From: Amphibalanus amphitrite
Taxonomy: Eukaryota; Arthropoda; Thecostraca; Balanomorpha; Balanidae
Assembly: GCF_019059575.1 (NCBI RefSeq)
Contig: NW_024882028.1
Location: 310,001-374,000 of the forward strand
Direction of reading: 5' to 3'
Length of the DNA: 64,000 bases
Shown here: piece by piece, positions 58,601 to 64,000 of the stretch
Layout of the letters: every line of letters starts with the position of its first letter
How positions within the stretch are numbered: the stretch's first letter is position 1
Notes under the pieces: generated by a model
The model's database searches: none
Seen by the model: only the letters and a program-made list of their open reading frames with translations
Told to the model about the DNA's origin: nothing
Position numbers and translations under genes: made by a program

Positions 58601-59852
58601 GCGTGTTGTCCCGTTTGCTGCGGTCAGGGAAGAAAATCCCCGGGTTGCTGAACACCGGACTGTCATGAATGCGGTGGCTGCACCGCAGTGTCTTCGATAC
58701 ATAATGACAATGAATGTATTCATTAGATTCCCGGATAACTCGGTGCACTTGGATTTGCTATAACGAATTTGGTCTTTGGAGTATGCAATGCACGTCTATT
58801 TTCGATGCACATTTTACACAAATCTCTAACTTCAGCGCGAGTTGAAAGCCATCGGCTGTTGGCTGCATGCGAGAGTTCGACGATCATCCCATTATGACTT
58901 GATATTTTTCACTTTAGAATTCCAGTGCAATTCAACTGATAAGGAGTAAATGTGCAAAAATCGGTCGGTGCTTGTAAAATTAATTCGCTAAGCATTCGAT
59001 GTCATATCACAATTCGTACCCTATACCAACCACCCGTAATCCCACGATTCATTTGAAACTATCTCTTCGCCCAATTCTTTGATATTTTATCCCACGATAA
59101 TCCAGCATAAGCCATAATTCTGGATGACTGAGCGATTTCTCGAGACTGTGTTCAATGTCCAGTTTGATCGATCACGGGTAGCTTGTCAGAACAGAGACGG
59201 TCTCTGTTCCGCTGTGCGACCGGGGTGACTCGGCCCTTACACTATAAAGAGCGCCGACCACCACCCTATGCACCCTGCTGGTCACTATATGCACTGAGCT
59301 GCCTATGTGCATAGTGCACGCTCAGGTCACCTGCTGTGCTCAATGGTGCACCTCGTTCGAACACGACGGAGCACAAGGCACCTCCAACTGCTGCAAAACG
59401 TCTCCCTCCTCCACTCTCTCGCTCTCTTTTCCTCTCATTCTCTTTCTGCAGGCAACAAACAGCATACACAAGCTAGCTGTATGCCAAAAATGTTGTCTTG
59501 CAATCTACAATCGACTTACAAATGCACGCTATTTTATATAAATGTAAGTGATGTGTTCTTGAATTTAAATATTTTAAATAATTTTCTCTCTGTTTTAGAG
59601 TAAAAATACATTGCTTCGCTGCTATGCAACAGCAAAGCTCAGACCCCAGCCAACAGGTTGGATCAGTGTCAGTGTGGGTGGCAACCAGTCTCCCCGTATC
59701 AGACTGCAACTAACACACCTGACCGCCTACAACTACAGCAACACATTGACTCGGGGACTTACCGTCGTGGATCATCCTCTGCATGATTTTCGCCATGTCT
59801 TGCACTGTCCTCGAGCCCAGATCTGACGACTGGTCCGACTCGACGGACAAGT
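15952..59852 (-). CDS. fus: Fusilli / epithelial splicing regulatory protein (ESRP), all but the 5' end
   Basis: Ten minus-strand exons (59763-59852, 50825-50879, 49921-50031, 47450-47625, 37243-37337, 33943-34158, 23511-23747, 22855-23059, 19581-19864, 15952-16113) keep one frame through every junction and give about 542 residues. The product holds the end of the N-terminal domain, then four quasi-RRMs: [20 protein letters not shown] (RRM1), [19 protein letters not shown] (RRM2), [20 protein letters not shown] (RRM3) and [20 protein letters not shown] (RRM4). ESRP proteins bind UGG/GGU-rich pre-mRNA and control alternative exons in epithelia; Drosophila fusilli is the fly orthologue. Unlike vertebrate ESRP1, RRM4 is complete here. 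The N-terminal exons were not found before 64000. Two C-terminal forms are predicted. Confidence 0.93.
17471..18375 (+). mobile_element. GGTCA-rich TTAA MITE, complete 905-bp copy
   Basis: TTAA flanks both ends (17467-17470 and 18376-18379). The ends are inverted: CCCTCGCCGGCACAGG on the left and CCTGTGCCGGCGAGGG on the right, followed inward by G-run/C-run stems. TTAA duplications and CCC-starting ends are piggyBac-like. The inside is dense in TGACCT/AGGTCA, including four in tandem at 18008-18031. There is no open frame of note. It lies in the last ESRP intron. Confidence 0.8.
19581..19864 (-). CDS. fus: ESRP exon: Pro/Tyr-rich linker and first half of RRM4
   Basis: The acceptor is CTCTGTGTGCCCTCAG, read on the minus strand. 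The exon encodes a Tyr/Pro-rich linker ([20 protein letters not shown] onwards) and RRM4 up to FFEGFE. The donor is GAG|GTTAGG, a poor match to consensus, yet it alone gives a full RRM4 with the next exon. The linker resembles the Pro/Tyr-rich segment before the last RRM of vertebrate ESRPs. Confidence 0.9.
20905..20910 (-). terminator. Candidate poly(A) signal for the long-exon ESRP isoform
   Basis: TTTATT on the plus strand is AATAAA on the gene strand, about 1.3 kb after the in-frame stop at 22196-22198. It is the first such hexamer seen downstream of that stop. Confidence 0.3.
22196..22854 (-). CDS. fus: ESRP alternative C-terminal extension (polyQ/polyA-rich)
   Basis: If the donor at 22854 is not used, the reading frame runs on for 219 codons to TAG at 22198-22196. 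The sequence looks like true protein: an Ala-12 run, Pro/Ser motifs ([20 protein letters not shown]), a 15-Gln run at 22580-22624, Gln/Met/Leu-rich segments, a second Ala run and the end [10 protein letters not shown]. Such low-complexity tails are common in insect splicing factors. This form lacks RRM4. Confidence 0.7.
22580..22624 (-). repeat. CAG/CAA repeat coding for 15 glutamines
   Basis: Fifteen Gln codons in a row on the minus strand, CAG with two CAA interruptions. It lies inside the long ESRP exon form. Confidence 0.95.
22855..23059 (-). CDS. fus: ESRP exon: second half of RRM3
   Basis: After the acceptor GTGTGTGCCGCAG the exon reads [20 protein letters not shown], a basic loop, [19 protein letters not shown] and then a short linker ending [14 protein letters not shown](A/G)(E/D)(E/D)MN is near-identical to vertebrate ESRP RRM3. 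A strong internal donor CCCG|GTATGT at 22855/22854 is phase 1 and joins exactly to the phase-1 start of the exon at 19864. Without it the exon reads on to 22196. Confidence 0.92.
23511..23747 (-). CDS. fus: ESRP exon: linker and first half of RRM3
   Basis: Acceptor TGTGTTTACAG, donor GCGCAG|GTAAGG. The exon begins [20 protein letters not shown], passes a Pro/Gln/Ile linker and enters RRM3 at [20 protein letters not shown], ending GVHMVINAQ. It is 79 codons with phase-0 ends. The start VLNR follows VAEVQQ exactly as in vertebrate ESRP. Confidence 0.93.
24781..25965 (+). mobile_element. GGTCA-rich TTAA MITE, complete 1185-bp copy
   Basis: TTAA at 24777-24780 and 25966-25969. The ends are inverted: CCCGCGCGGGGCTGGGGG and its complement CCAGCCCCGCGCGGG, each followed by a G-run/C-run stem around TAAATTTTA. 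The inside holds GACCTTGACCTTGACC and TGACATGACCTGACCTGACC tracts. A second partial end (AGCCCCGCGCG) at the right suggests a doubled terminus. It lies in an ESRP intron. Confidence 0.8.
26091..26982 (+). mobile_element. G-run/C-run TTAA MITE, third copy, left end damaged
   Basis: The right end CTGCCACTAATAGGG is followed by TTAA (26983-26986) and is preceded by another copy of the same words 30 bp inward. The left end CTATTAGTGGCAGGGG at 26091 is its complement but lacks TTAA. G-run/C-run stems are present next to both ends. It has few GGTCA motifs, so it is a related subfamily. Confidence 0.6.
27000..27218. mobile_element. Near-perfect foldback with about 96-bp arms
   Basis: The left arm from ATCAATAAAAATGGTATAAT to GAACTTGGTTCTTCTTC returns as its reverse complement from GAAGAAGAACCAAGTTC to 27218, with only small differences (for example ATATCGG against CCGTTAT). 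The loop is about 27 bp and T-rich. TAAAGGATGCG occurs both just before (26989-26999) and about 40 bp after the foldback. Confidence 0.85.
27452..27518 (+). repeat. Three copies of a 22-23-bp repeat
   Basis: ACCAGCGCTGGAGGGGACAC followed by TG is repeated in tandem; neighbouring sequence has more diverged copies up to about 27560. Confidence 0.7.
27560..30316. other. ESRP intron without recognised features
   Basis: A stretch of mixed composition. GC-rich blocks at 28090-28470 and 29640-30060 give overlapping open frames on both strands, none of which resembles a known family. It is part of the 10-kb intron between the RRM2 and RRM3 exons. Confidence 0.4.
30321..31520 (+). mobile_element. GGTCA-rich TTAA MITE, complete 1200-bp reference copy
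   Basis: TTAA flanks at 30317-30320 and 31521-31524. The outer ends are CCCGCGCCCTGCTGGGGG and, at the right, GCCGGGCGCGGG; inside them are GGGTGTTTGAACACCCC-type stems of G and C runs on both sides. The body has GGTCAGGTCACC, AGCTACACCGAGTGACCGAT and GGTCATGACCTTGACCTGAG. No protein is coded. Fragments at 2340, 3895, 6290 and 10320 match this copy. Confidence 0.82.
31525..33942. other. ESRP intron, no gene seen
   Basis: Apart from the CACAGC microsatellite, the stretch has a G-run at 31911-31920 and GACCC/TGACC words between 33826 and 33940 next to the RRM2 exon. No coding signal was found. Confidence 0.4.
32652..32756 (+). repeat. CACAGC hexamer microsatellite
   Basis: CCACAGCCACAGCCACAGTC and further copies form an imperfect hexamer array. 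It lies in an ESRP intron. Confidence 0.85.
33943..34158 (-). CDS. fus: ESRP exon: second half of RRM2
   Basis: Acceptor CTCCTTCTTCAG, donor CAGCAG|GTCAGT. The exon reads [20 protein letters not shown], then [20 protein letters not shown] and [21 protein letters not shown](P/A)TGDAFVxF and RYIELFRST(A/V)AEVQQ are hallmarks of ESRP RRM2. It is 72 codons with phase-0 ends. Confidence 0.95.
35079..35567. mobile_element. 0.48-kb TTAA MITE, copy A
   Basis: TTAA at 35075-35078 and 35568-35571. Inverted ends AGGGACCCTCCCACCTT and AAGGTGGGAGGGTCCCT. Inner sequence is the reverse complement of the copy at 38176-38654, including the GTTGCGCGCAAAGCAGC block and the CTAAGGGGGCATTCCAATGC hairpin-like block. 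No coding. Confidence 0.85.
36060..36572. mobile_element. hAT-like MITE with internal GGATCATAGATCC repeats
   Basis: An 8-bp duplication ATTGTAGT flanks the element (36052-36059 and 36573-36580). Ends are inverted: CAGACATGTGCATGAATCCG, and in reverse CAGACATGTGCATGGATCCG. An 8-bp duplication with CAG-starting ends indicates a hAT-type transposition. Inside, GGATCATAGATCC or close variants recur seven times in two clusters at about 42-bp steps (36131, 36173, 36216 and 36403-36535). There is no transposase. Confidence 0.85.
37243..37337 (-). CDS. fus: ESRP exon: first half of RRM2 (95 nt)
   Basis: Acceptor CTTTTATTCCCAG, donor CAAGTG|GTAAGT. The exon completes a Gly codon and reads [20 protein letters not shown] then [20 protein letters not shown] is the first strand of ESRP RRM2. 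Its length is not a multiple of three, so skipping it would break the frame. It lies between two inverted MITEs. Confidence 0.93.
38176..38654. mobile_element. 0.48-kb TTAA MITE, copy B (inverted relative to copy A)
   Basis: TTAA at 38172-38175 and 38655-38658. Ends AGGGACCCTCCCATCTTAAC and GAAGGTGGGAGGGTCCCT. It runs opposite to copy A, 2.6 kb away. Confidence 0.85.
39135..39330 (+). repeat. Degenerate tandem repeats of CAGAGACCA / CAGGGACCGT
   Basis: About 15 imperfect units of roughly 10-18 bp containing GACC, running from AGACCATCAGAGACCACC into CAGGGACCGTCAGGGACCAC. It has no coding signal. Confidence 0.65.
41280..42060 (+). repeat. Minisatellite of GGAGGGCG(CCAATAGGTAGAAGGGCGGCGATCAACA) units
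   Basis: About 18-20 imperfect units of roughly 36-45 bp combine AGGAGGGCGCCAATAGGTAG and GGGCGGCGATCAACAGG. Open frames across it are repeats of [17 protein letters not shown] peptides on one strand and are not considered real proteins. Confidence 0.8.
42301..42338. repeat. Perfect 38-bp hairpin
   Basis: Eighteen-base arms TTGCGATTGGAGGGCGCC and GGCGCCCTCCAATCGCAA are separated by AA. A similar arm pair with a changed base is at 42238-42268. Confidence 0.9.
44799..46443. mobile_element. Inverted-repeat element of about 1.6 kb
   Basis: CGTATAGTCGGTCAAATATG at 44799 and its reverse complement ending at 46443 begin inverted arms that match for about 34 bp (to TCTTTCCCGGCC) and then weakly for 30 bp more. 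Between them are a GC-rich stretch, a CCGG array and a nested repeat block. No transposase was found. Confidence 0.65.
45219..45905. repeat. Nested block: CCGG array and 126-bp tandem repeats between inverted GAGCGAGCG words
   Basis: ACGGAGCGAGCG near 45216 and CGCTCGCTCCGT at 45889 are inverted. 45275-45322 is a run of CCGG. From 45480 three copies of a roughly 126-bp unit follow, each with CACGTGCGCACGTGCA, CCAGATCTCGAGAACGGCT, CAAATTTGG and GACCGGTTAGTAGGGTGCC. Confidence 0.75.
47288..47431 (-). repeat. Intronic G-rich 21-22-bp tandem array with GGTAAAC units
   Basis: On the gene strand about seven units of GGGGGAGGGAGATTGGTAAA type (AGAGTGGTAAACGGGGGAGG variants) begin 19 bases after the donor of the ESRP exon 47450-47625. 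Each unit holds a GTAAAC word preceded by G, like a 5' splice site, and G-runs able to form quadruplexes. Confidence 0.85.
47450..47625 (-). CDS. fus: ESRP exon: second half of RRM1
   Basis: Acceptor GTACGGCGCCAG, donor GGAG|GTAAGC. After completing a Lys codon it reads [20 protein letters not shown], then [20 protein letters not shown] and [18 protein letters not shown]. [22 protein letters not shown] and YKATGEDF are nearly identical to vertebrate ESRP RRM1. The frame is also open upstream of the acceptor to an ATG at 47690. Confidence 0.96.
47690..48260. promoter_or_regulatory. GC/CpG-rich block upstream of the RRM1 exon
   Basis: The block is rich in CpG and has long open frames in four or more frames at once, which signals base composition, not coding. 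It could be an internal promoter. No TATA or initiator could be singled out. Confidence 0.3.
48260..49920. other. ESRP intron with degenerate GTCCCACTG repeats
   Basis: No gene recognised. 49195-49395 holds many GTCCCACTGTCCC-type words on the plus strand. 48655-48680 has four tandem GACCT units. Confidence 0.45.
49921..50031 (-). CDS. fus: ESRP exon: first half of RRM1
   Basis: Acceptor CCGCGCCGTCCGCAG, donor GTCAA|GTGAGT. It completes a Cys codon, then reads [20 protein letters not shown] and [16 protein letters not shown] with a Lys split to the next exon. [25 protein letters not shown](A/V)K is the ESRP RRM1 signature. Confidence 0.96.
50825..50879 (-). CDS. fus: ESRP exon: linker before RRM1 (55 nt)
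   Basis: Acceptor CTTGTGTTTCAG, donor AATCTG|GTGAGT. In the required frame it reads [17 protein letters not shown] plus two bases of Cys, aligning with the (R/K)FSDPE...KFESGTCS segment of human ESRP1. Phases fit both neighbours. Confidence 0.85.
50960..50995 (-). CDS. fus: Candidate 36-nt ESRP microexon
   Basis: On the minus strand CCCCTGTCTGGCAG precedes the exon and TTTTCG|GTGAGC follows it. It would insert 12 residues ([12 protein letters not shown], with split codons) between MIHDG and CKFDSPE, in frame and with matching phases. Leaving it out gives a better length match to human ESRP1, so it would be an optional exon or a false one. Confidence 0.4.
51000..53709. other. ESRP intron, no gene recognised
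   Basis: Mixed composition with a GC-rich block at 52270-52460 and a C/T-rich tract at 52487-52523. Several 60-90-codon frames occur but none has a recognisable family pattern. Confidence 0.4.
53710..56544. mobile_element. hAT-like element filled with GAGGCCC minisatellites
   Basis: An 8-bp duplication GAATGTCG flanks it (53702-53709 and 56545-56552). Ends are inverted: CATAGGCGTAGGAAC, and in reverse CATGGGCGTAGGAAC; inside both ends are CCCACCCACTTTT blocks. The interior is almost wholly minisatellite. It shares its GGCGTAGG end and G-run with the element at 40438-42401, so the two appear related. No transposase is seen. Confidence 0.8.
53925..55040 (+). repeat. Minisatellite, unit about 60 bp (GAGGCCCCTGAGACTGATGG...)
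   Basis: About 18 imperfect units of GAGGCCCCTGAGACTGATGG, then TCTGAGAGGCCC, TTCTATTTATACT and AGCCAGAG. It passes at about 55060 into a second, shorter family with GGCGCCTCTGAGGGCCCCAC units (to 55860) and then GGGGCGCCTATGA units (to 56240). Confidence 0.85.
56553..59762. other. ESRP intron, no gene recognised
   Basis: Features are a C/G-rich block at 56950-57260, a G-run at 58478-58490, and T/C-rich runs at 59403-59450. No coding or RNA gene signal was found. Confidence 0.4.
59763..59852 (-). CDS. fus: ESRP exon: end of the N-terminal domain
   Basis: Acceptor CCAGTTTTTGTACAG, donor CACGACG|GTAAGT. After a split codon it reads [20 protein letters not shown] then KIMQRMIHD plus the first base of Gly. 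This aligns with the YLNFEKSSS...GASQVEDMGNIILAMI region of human ESRP1. It is the most 5' exon that I can support. Confidence 0.85.
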
Positions 59853-60789
59853 CTGTACAAAAACTGGTTAAGGCTAACGAACGACATAGGTGGACGATTG
59901 TGTCGGCAGTCAGCCGGCTGACGAGCTGTCTACCCGGCCGAGGTTCTTATGCGCGACGCTCGCTATCGTTGCGTCAAGCGGTGGGGCAACTGGCAGTCCC
60001 ACAGTTCGGTGGCGAGTCGGGGCGGCCAGGGGGCGGCAAGAAGTGGTCCGAGCTGCTTTCCATCGGTGGTCATTAGGCGAGGTACGATGCGCAGTGATAG
60101 TGGAGGTGCTGTGGACAGGAGGCGATCGATGAGGCGATCGCACGGGCAGGGGGCCGGCCAGCCAATTGGACCAGTCGGGCGCAGCCGTGGGGCAGGTTGG
60201 GGAAAACTTGGGATCGGGTTGCCTAGTCTGGGCTAGACTAGAGGGTTCAAAGTGGCTGGAAGGGCAAGCGCGACTTGTAACAGCCGGTTGACCGCAACGT
60301 TGAATATATGAAGGAAAAAGGTGGTCAATAACCATATAATATCAGTTGATTAATATAAATTAAAGGGAAAGTTGTTCGTTAGTTTATGCTTACCTACCAC
60401 TGTCCGAAAGCTCAAATTCATCAGTGACATTTTGATGTTTCCAGAGAACATTTCGATAAACATGTGTCTAGCCCAAAACAGTGCCTGGAACAAAGGTTTG
60501 CCATACAATGGTCCTCAAACTGGACATTTTTGCTGTTAGCCAAACAGGATCTTGTTTATGGATGGTGAGACAAGGACCACCTCACCCGTACGCGGTAAAT
60601 CAGCTTACGGAGAGGAAATTCTCAGAACAAGCTCTCAGGACGGTGCAGAATATGGCAGATTGAGCAGTCGTGCACATATTTTCCCATACCTGCTACATTG
60701 CATGATTAAATCGAGACATCCAGGCATTTAAACGGCACGTGCACTGTACCACACTTTTCAAAGTTTAATGCAATGCTTTAATATTACAA

Positions 60790-60835
60790 GCCGTGTGGTT
60801 CAAGGGGTGTGGTTAAACACGTTGAACCACACGGC
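60790..60835. repeat. Hairpin with 14-bp perfect arms
   Basis: GCCGTGTGGTTCAA (60790-60803) returns as TTGAACCACACGGC (60822-60835) around an 18-bp loop. Confidence 0.85.
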
Positions 60836-60901
60836 TGCTGACGTCACTATCATAGAGTTGTGAGCTTTTTGGCAGGTATGGGAAACACCTTCCAGCCCTA
60901 A

Positions 60902-61015
60902 GGCCGGGAATTCAATAAATGTCACCTCGCTTTTTTAGCAAAATCACCTCGGGCCTAACGGCCCTCGGATTTTTCGCTAAAAAACCTCGGTGGCATTTAT
61001 TGAATCATCCCGGCC
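60902..61015. mobile_element. Foldback of 114 bp with about 55-bp arms
   Basis: The left arm GGCCGGGAATTCAATAAATG, CACCTCG, TTTTTTAGC and CTCGGGCC is mirrored by GGCCCTCGG, GCTAAAAAA, CGGTGGCATTTATTGAATCA and CCCGGCC. A few mismatches and 1-2-bp gaps break the arms. No coding. Confidence 0.8.
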
Positions 61016-64000
61016 CCGGGCAGGAATATATTGTAATTCTCTGCAGTCCCTGTCTGGCGAAAACAGCTCTGCTTTGCACAGCATCACACGTCTGTTTTAT
61101 CCAATTTTCCTGCACACGCGGAGGAAAAATGACGCACCGGATGCATGCGAAAAGAAAACGAGAACTAGCGAAAAACTGTCTGAGAACACCACGCCTGCCG
61201 AGGGCGGACTGACGATTGAGTTTACGAACCTCACCGGCAGGGGGTATCTCAACCCAACCTGACCATCTCGGCACTCAAGGGCCCATACTTCACAACTGTG
61301 CGCGAGACGGAAAACGCCGCACGGCCGCGCCGGTGCGATGACTGGGGAAAAGTCACACGCCGGTGGCGCCAGGTCACAAAGGACCGGCCAGGACAGCCGG
61401 CGCTGCGGGCGGCCAGTTCTCGAGTCTCGGCCGGCAGCAAACTGGTTTCCTCCGCTCCTGCGCTCCTCCGCTCGGCCGGCGGACGAGCGGAGGTCGCCGG
61501 GGCGGCGGCGGAGGAGGCGGAGGCGGCGGCGGAGGAGGCGGAGGCGGGCTCCGGGCCGGAGCCGCGCCCGGAGCCGCACTGAGGTGATCAGTCAGCTCCC
61601 ATGGTGCGAGCCTGAGCGAGCTCGCTGGTCCTGCTTATAAGGTCGATACCACGCTGCGAAGGTGTATCCGCCATTTCAGCACGAGATCGCGGGCTGGCCG
61701 AGCCGACCGGACCTGGCTGGCTCTCATCGCTCTCATTCTATGGCCTTCGATCTCTTCCTGCTTGCATCATAGTCGTTTTATTTTCAAATTTATTTACATC
61801 GGAGATCATTTCTAACCTTAGCGTCCCGTGATATGCCGAAGCAAAACGTTAAACCATCCCACCACAATTCCAACTTTTTGTCTACAGTTTCCTGGAAAGT
61901 AAAAGCAAACGGTTCTATCGGCGTTTTTGCAATCTTAATGCCACAACAAGGCTGTCGCCTGCTGCTGGTCGGGTAGCCGTCATCTCATGTCGCACATGGC
62001 CTTTGCTGTCGGTCACTGTCGCCCAAGCTGCGGGACAGGCTGCCGGACTACCAGGATTACAGTTCAGCTCGCCGTGTACCTCCAACCGGTCCGGCCAGGT
62101 CGGCGTTGTGAAATGCCTCCGTCGAATCACGGACCACAATCAATGGCTTCTGTCGGCCATCGACCACGGCTCATGACCTTCAGACTGTGCGCTGAAGGTC
62201 AGATCCCAGCGCCCGAAAAGGCCCGCAGCACCGGCCGGGAGGAATACATTATGCTTATTAAGTCGTGAGGTCGATGTCTATCGCGGCTTCGGCGCCCAGT
62301 TTGACTCGAGGCCTGTTTGTAGAAAACGACTCACGGCAAACAGTATGTAAACGTGCAAACTGGCCGCGAGTAGGCCAGACCATGGTATTGATATGCTCGT
62401 GAAAAGCTTCAGGTGATTTAAGTGGGTGTTAATACGCGCGCGGTGTGTGTCGGTACCCGGCGGCGGCGCCTCCCACGTGCGGCCTCAGTGGTCTGTGGGC
62501 TGCAGCGCCATAAACAGCTGCTGACAGACACCCTGGTCCCTGGTCCTCCCCAGCGGCCCGGCCCACTGCAGAGGCCGCAATGCGAGGTAATCATCAAATA
62601 TCAGAAGGGCTCTGGGGACCGTGTTTAGTGTTACCATCGGAGACTGGAAGCTGTGCCATGAACGGCATGCCAAACACCCTCAATGTCCAAACAACTGGGG
62701 CAAGTGAAACACCACAGATTGCCCGAGACATTTGCATTGGTATCTAACGAATTACTGGATCGCTTTCGGTGATCCATTTATCATTTTTGCAACATATATT
62801 ATGGCATTATATTATAGTGTATAACACATACTATAAAGTATAATGAACACACATTGATTTTGATGTACTCATCTCCATTCAAATAATTCACTTTCTTCTC
62901 TCACACCACCTACCTATTTAGGAATAAAAACGAAGCCAGACTAGCTATCGCTGGTAGCCGGCTCACTCTAGAATCGATCACGGCGACTCAGCCCGGTCGG
63001 GGAGGCGAGGCACACCTGTCTCGACGGGACGGGCCACAGGTGTTCGGTGCGGGGCGCGACCCATCATCACCCCGACGGTACGTCGTCAGCGACGTCAGCG
63101 GGGCGGGGACGCCGCCGGCGGCACTCACCACTTGGTGTCGGAGTCAGAGTCGGAGCCGGAGCCGGAGTCGAAGTCGGCGGTGGAGGCGGCGGCGGCTGTG
63201 CGGCGGTGACACGCGCCCGGTTTCGGCAGTCGCCCACCGACTGGCCACCGTGCCGGCCGCCACCCGCCGCCGACCCCTCCTGCCGGGCTGTGTAAACACA
63301 GGACAGCGGCAGCTGGGCTCGTCCCAGGCAGCCAGCTGATAATTTTTGTCGACGTGGGCTCCATGTGGACCGTCCGACCGGCCACCAGACTAGACAGACT
63401 CGGACACAAGTCGGCAGACTCGCCCGCTGCTAGAGGTCCGTCAGGGCCGGCGGTGCCCCCGAGCTTGGCAAATATAAACTCCGCCCGTCACGGACACTTT
63501 TTGCGGGGTGCTGTGCACATGGCGGCTGCTTACGTGTTATCGCGAGGTGGTTCTAAGCATACTTTGTGTCTGGGACAGATCGCCAGTCCACTGGTTACAT
63601 CAGAAACGGCCAAACATCGTGTCCTCGACGATCGCCCCCCACCCAGGCCGACCCCGCCCCTTCCACGCCCCAGACGGAAGGAAACGAACAGGGCAAACCC
63701 AAACGGGGCGTGACACGGAAGACTTCCGCATCAACGCGGGCATAGGCAGGGCGAAATTGCGCAACCAAAACCAGCTGCGGCGGTGTGTGTCTTAGATCGC
63801 CTTGCAGAGCAGACAATGGGCGTTATTGTCGTGCTTTGCAGATTATCTAGAAATTCCAACATTGGCCAGGGACGATCTCGGTTGTTGGAGAGCATCTCAC
63901 TAACTATCAGCGTAACATAAATCGCCTTAAATGGAGATGAACCAAGATGGATGAAATGGTTCACATGCCATCATACACAGAGTCGCCTATTTAATTGGAC
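61016..64000. other. Upstream ESRP intron or 5' region, no exon identified
   Basis: GC-rich blocks lie at 61290-61580 (with a GGC/GGA trinucleotide run at 61490-61550) and 63000-63300. A consensus donor AAGTG|GTGAGT on the minus strand at 63130/63129 follows a Gly-Ser-Asp-rich frame, but its phase does not fit the exon at 59852. The ESRP N-terminal exons were not found here. Confidence 0.4.

Noticed and set aside
60394-60484. Minus-strand candidate ESRP exon with acceptor TTTGTTCCAG and donor GTAG|GTAAGC, phase-compatible with 59852
   Set aside because: Its translation (ALFWARHMFIEMFSGNIKMS...) does not resemble the ESRP N-terminal domain that should precede this point. Phase and splice words alone are too weak.
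61915-62139. Minus-strand frame with VTDSKGHVRHEM, faintly like the TDGQLHVRQ block of ESRP N-termini
   Set aside because: No suitable splice sites around it and no further similarity on either side.
63129-63180. Minus-strand Gly/Ser/Asp-rich frame ending at a consensus GTGAGT donor
   Set aside because: The phase does not fit the next known ESRP exon and the peptide is low-complexity; it may be an untranslated exon but cannot be supported.

Overview
The window is animal nuclear DNA. Coding sequence is split into short exons with GT-AG junctions, separated by long introns and intergenic DNA full of small DNA transposons, foldbacks and minisatellites. The best-supported gene is the arthropod-type Fusilli/ESRP splicing regulator, with a complete fourth RRM and a polyQ/polyA-rich alternative end. 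This suggests an arthropod, possibly a crustacean; the taxon is a guess, because no search could be run.

Layout. (1) 25-901, plus strand: the last three exons of a receptor-type protein tyrosine phosphatase, covering the end of a catalytically dead D2 domain. (2) 4977-5438, minus strand: an intronless TRIR (C19orf43) homologue. (3) About 7400-11360, plus strand: a small C2H2 zinc-finger gene whose visible coding exons give 60 residues. (4) 15952-59852, minus strand: the Fusilli/ESRP gene. Ten exons keep one reading frame across every junction and encode the end of the N-terminal domain followed by RRM1, RRM2, RRM3 and RRM4. The 5' exons of this gene were not found and probably lie beyond 64000. 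A 36-nt in-frame microexon and an alternative C-terminus are also predicted.

The rest is mobile and repeated DNA. There is a family of about 0.9-1.2 kb TTAA-flanked elements with G-run/C-run ends and many GGTCA motifs. A second TTAA family (about 0.48 kb) is present as an inverted pair around one ESRP exon. Three elements have 8-bp target duplications (hAT-like), two of them filled with minisatellites. There is also a decayed mariner-like element containing one of these hAT-like elements, a pogo-like MITE and several perfect foldbacks. No CRISPR array, convincing tRNA or rRNA gene was seen.

The most interesting theme is how the ESRP gene, itself a splicing regulator, is surrounded by sequence likely to affect its own splicing: the inverted MITE pair around the RRM2 exon, a tandem array of cryptic 5' splice sites just after the RRM1 exon, an in-frame microexon, and competing donors at the C-terminal exons.
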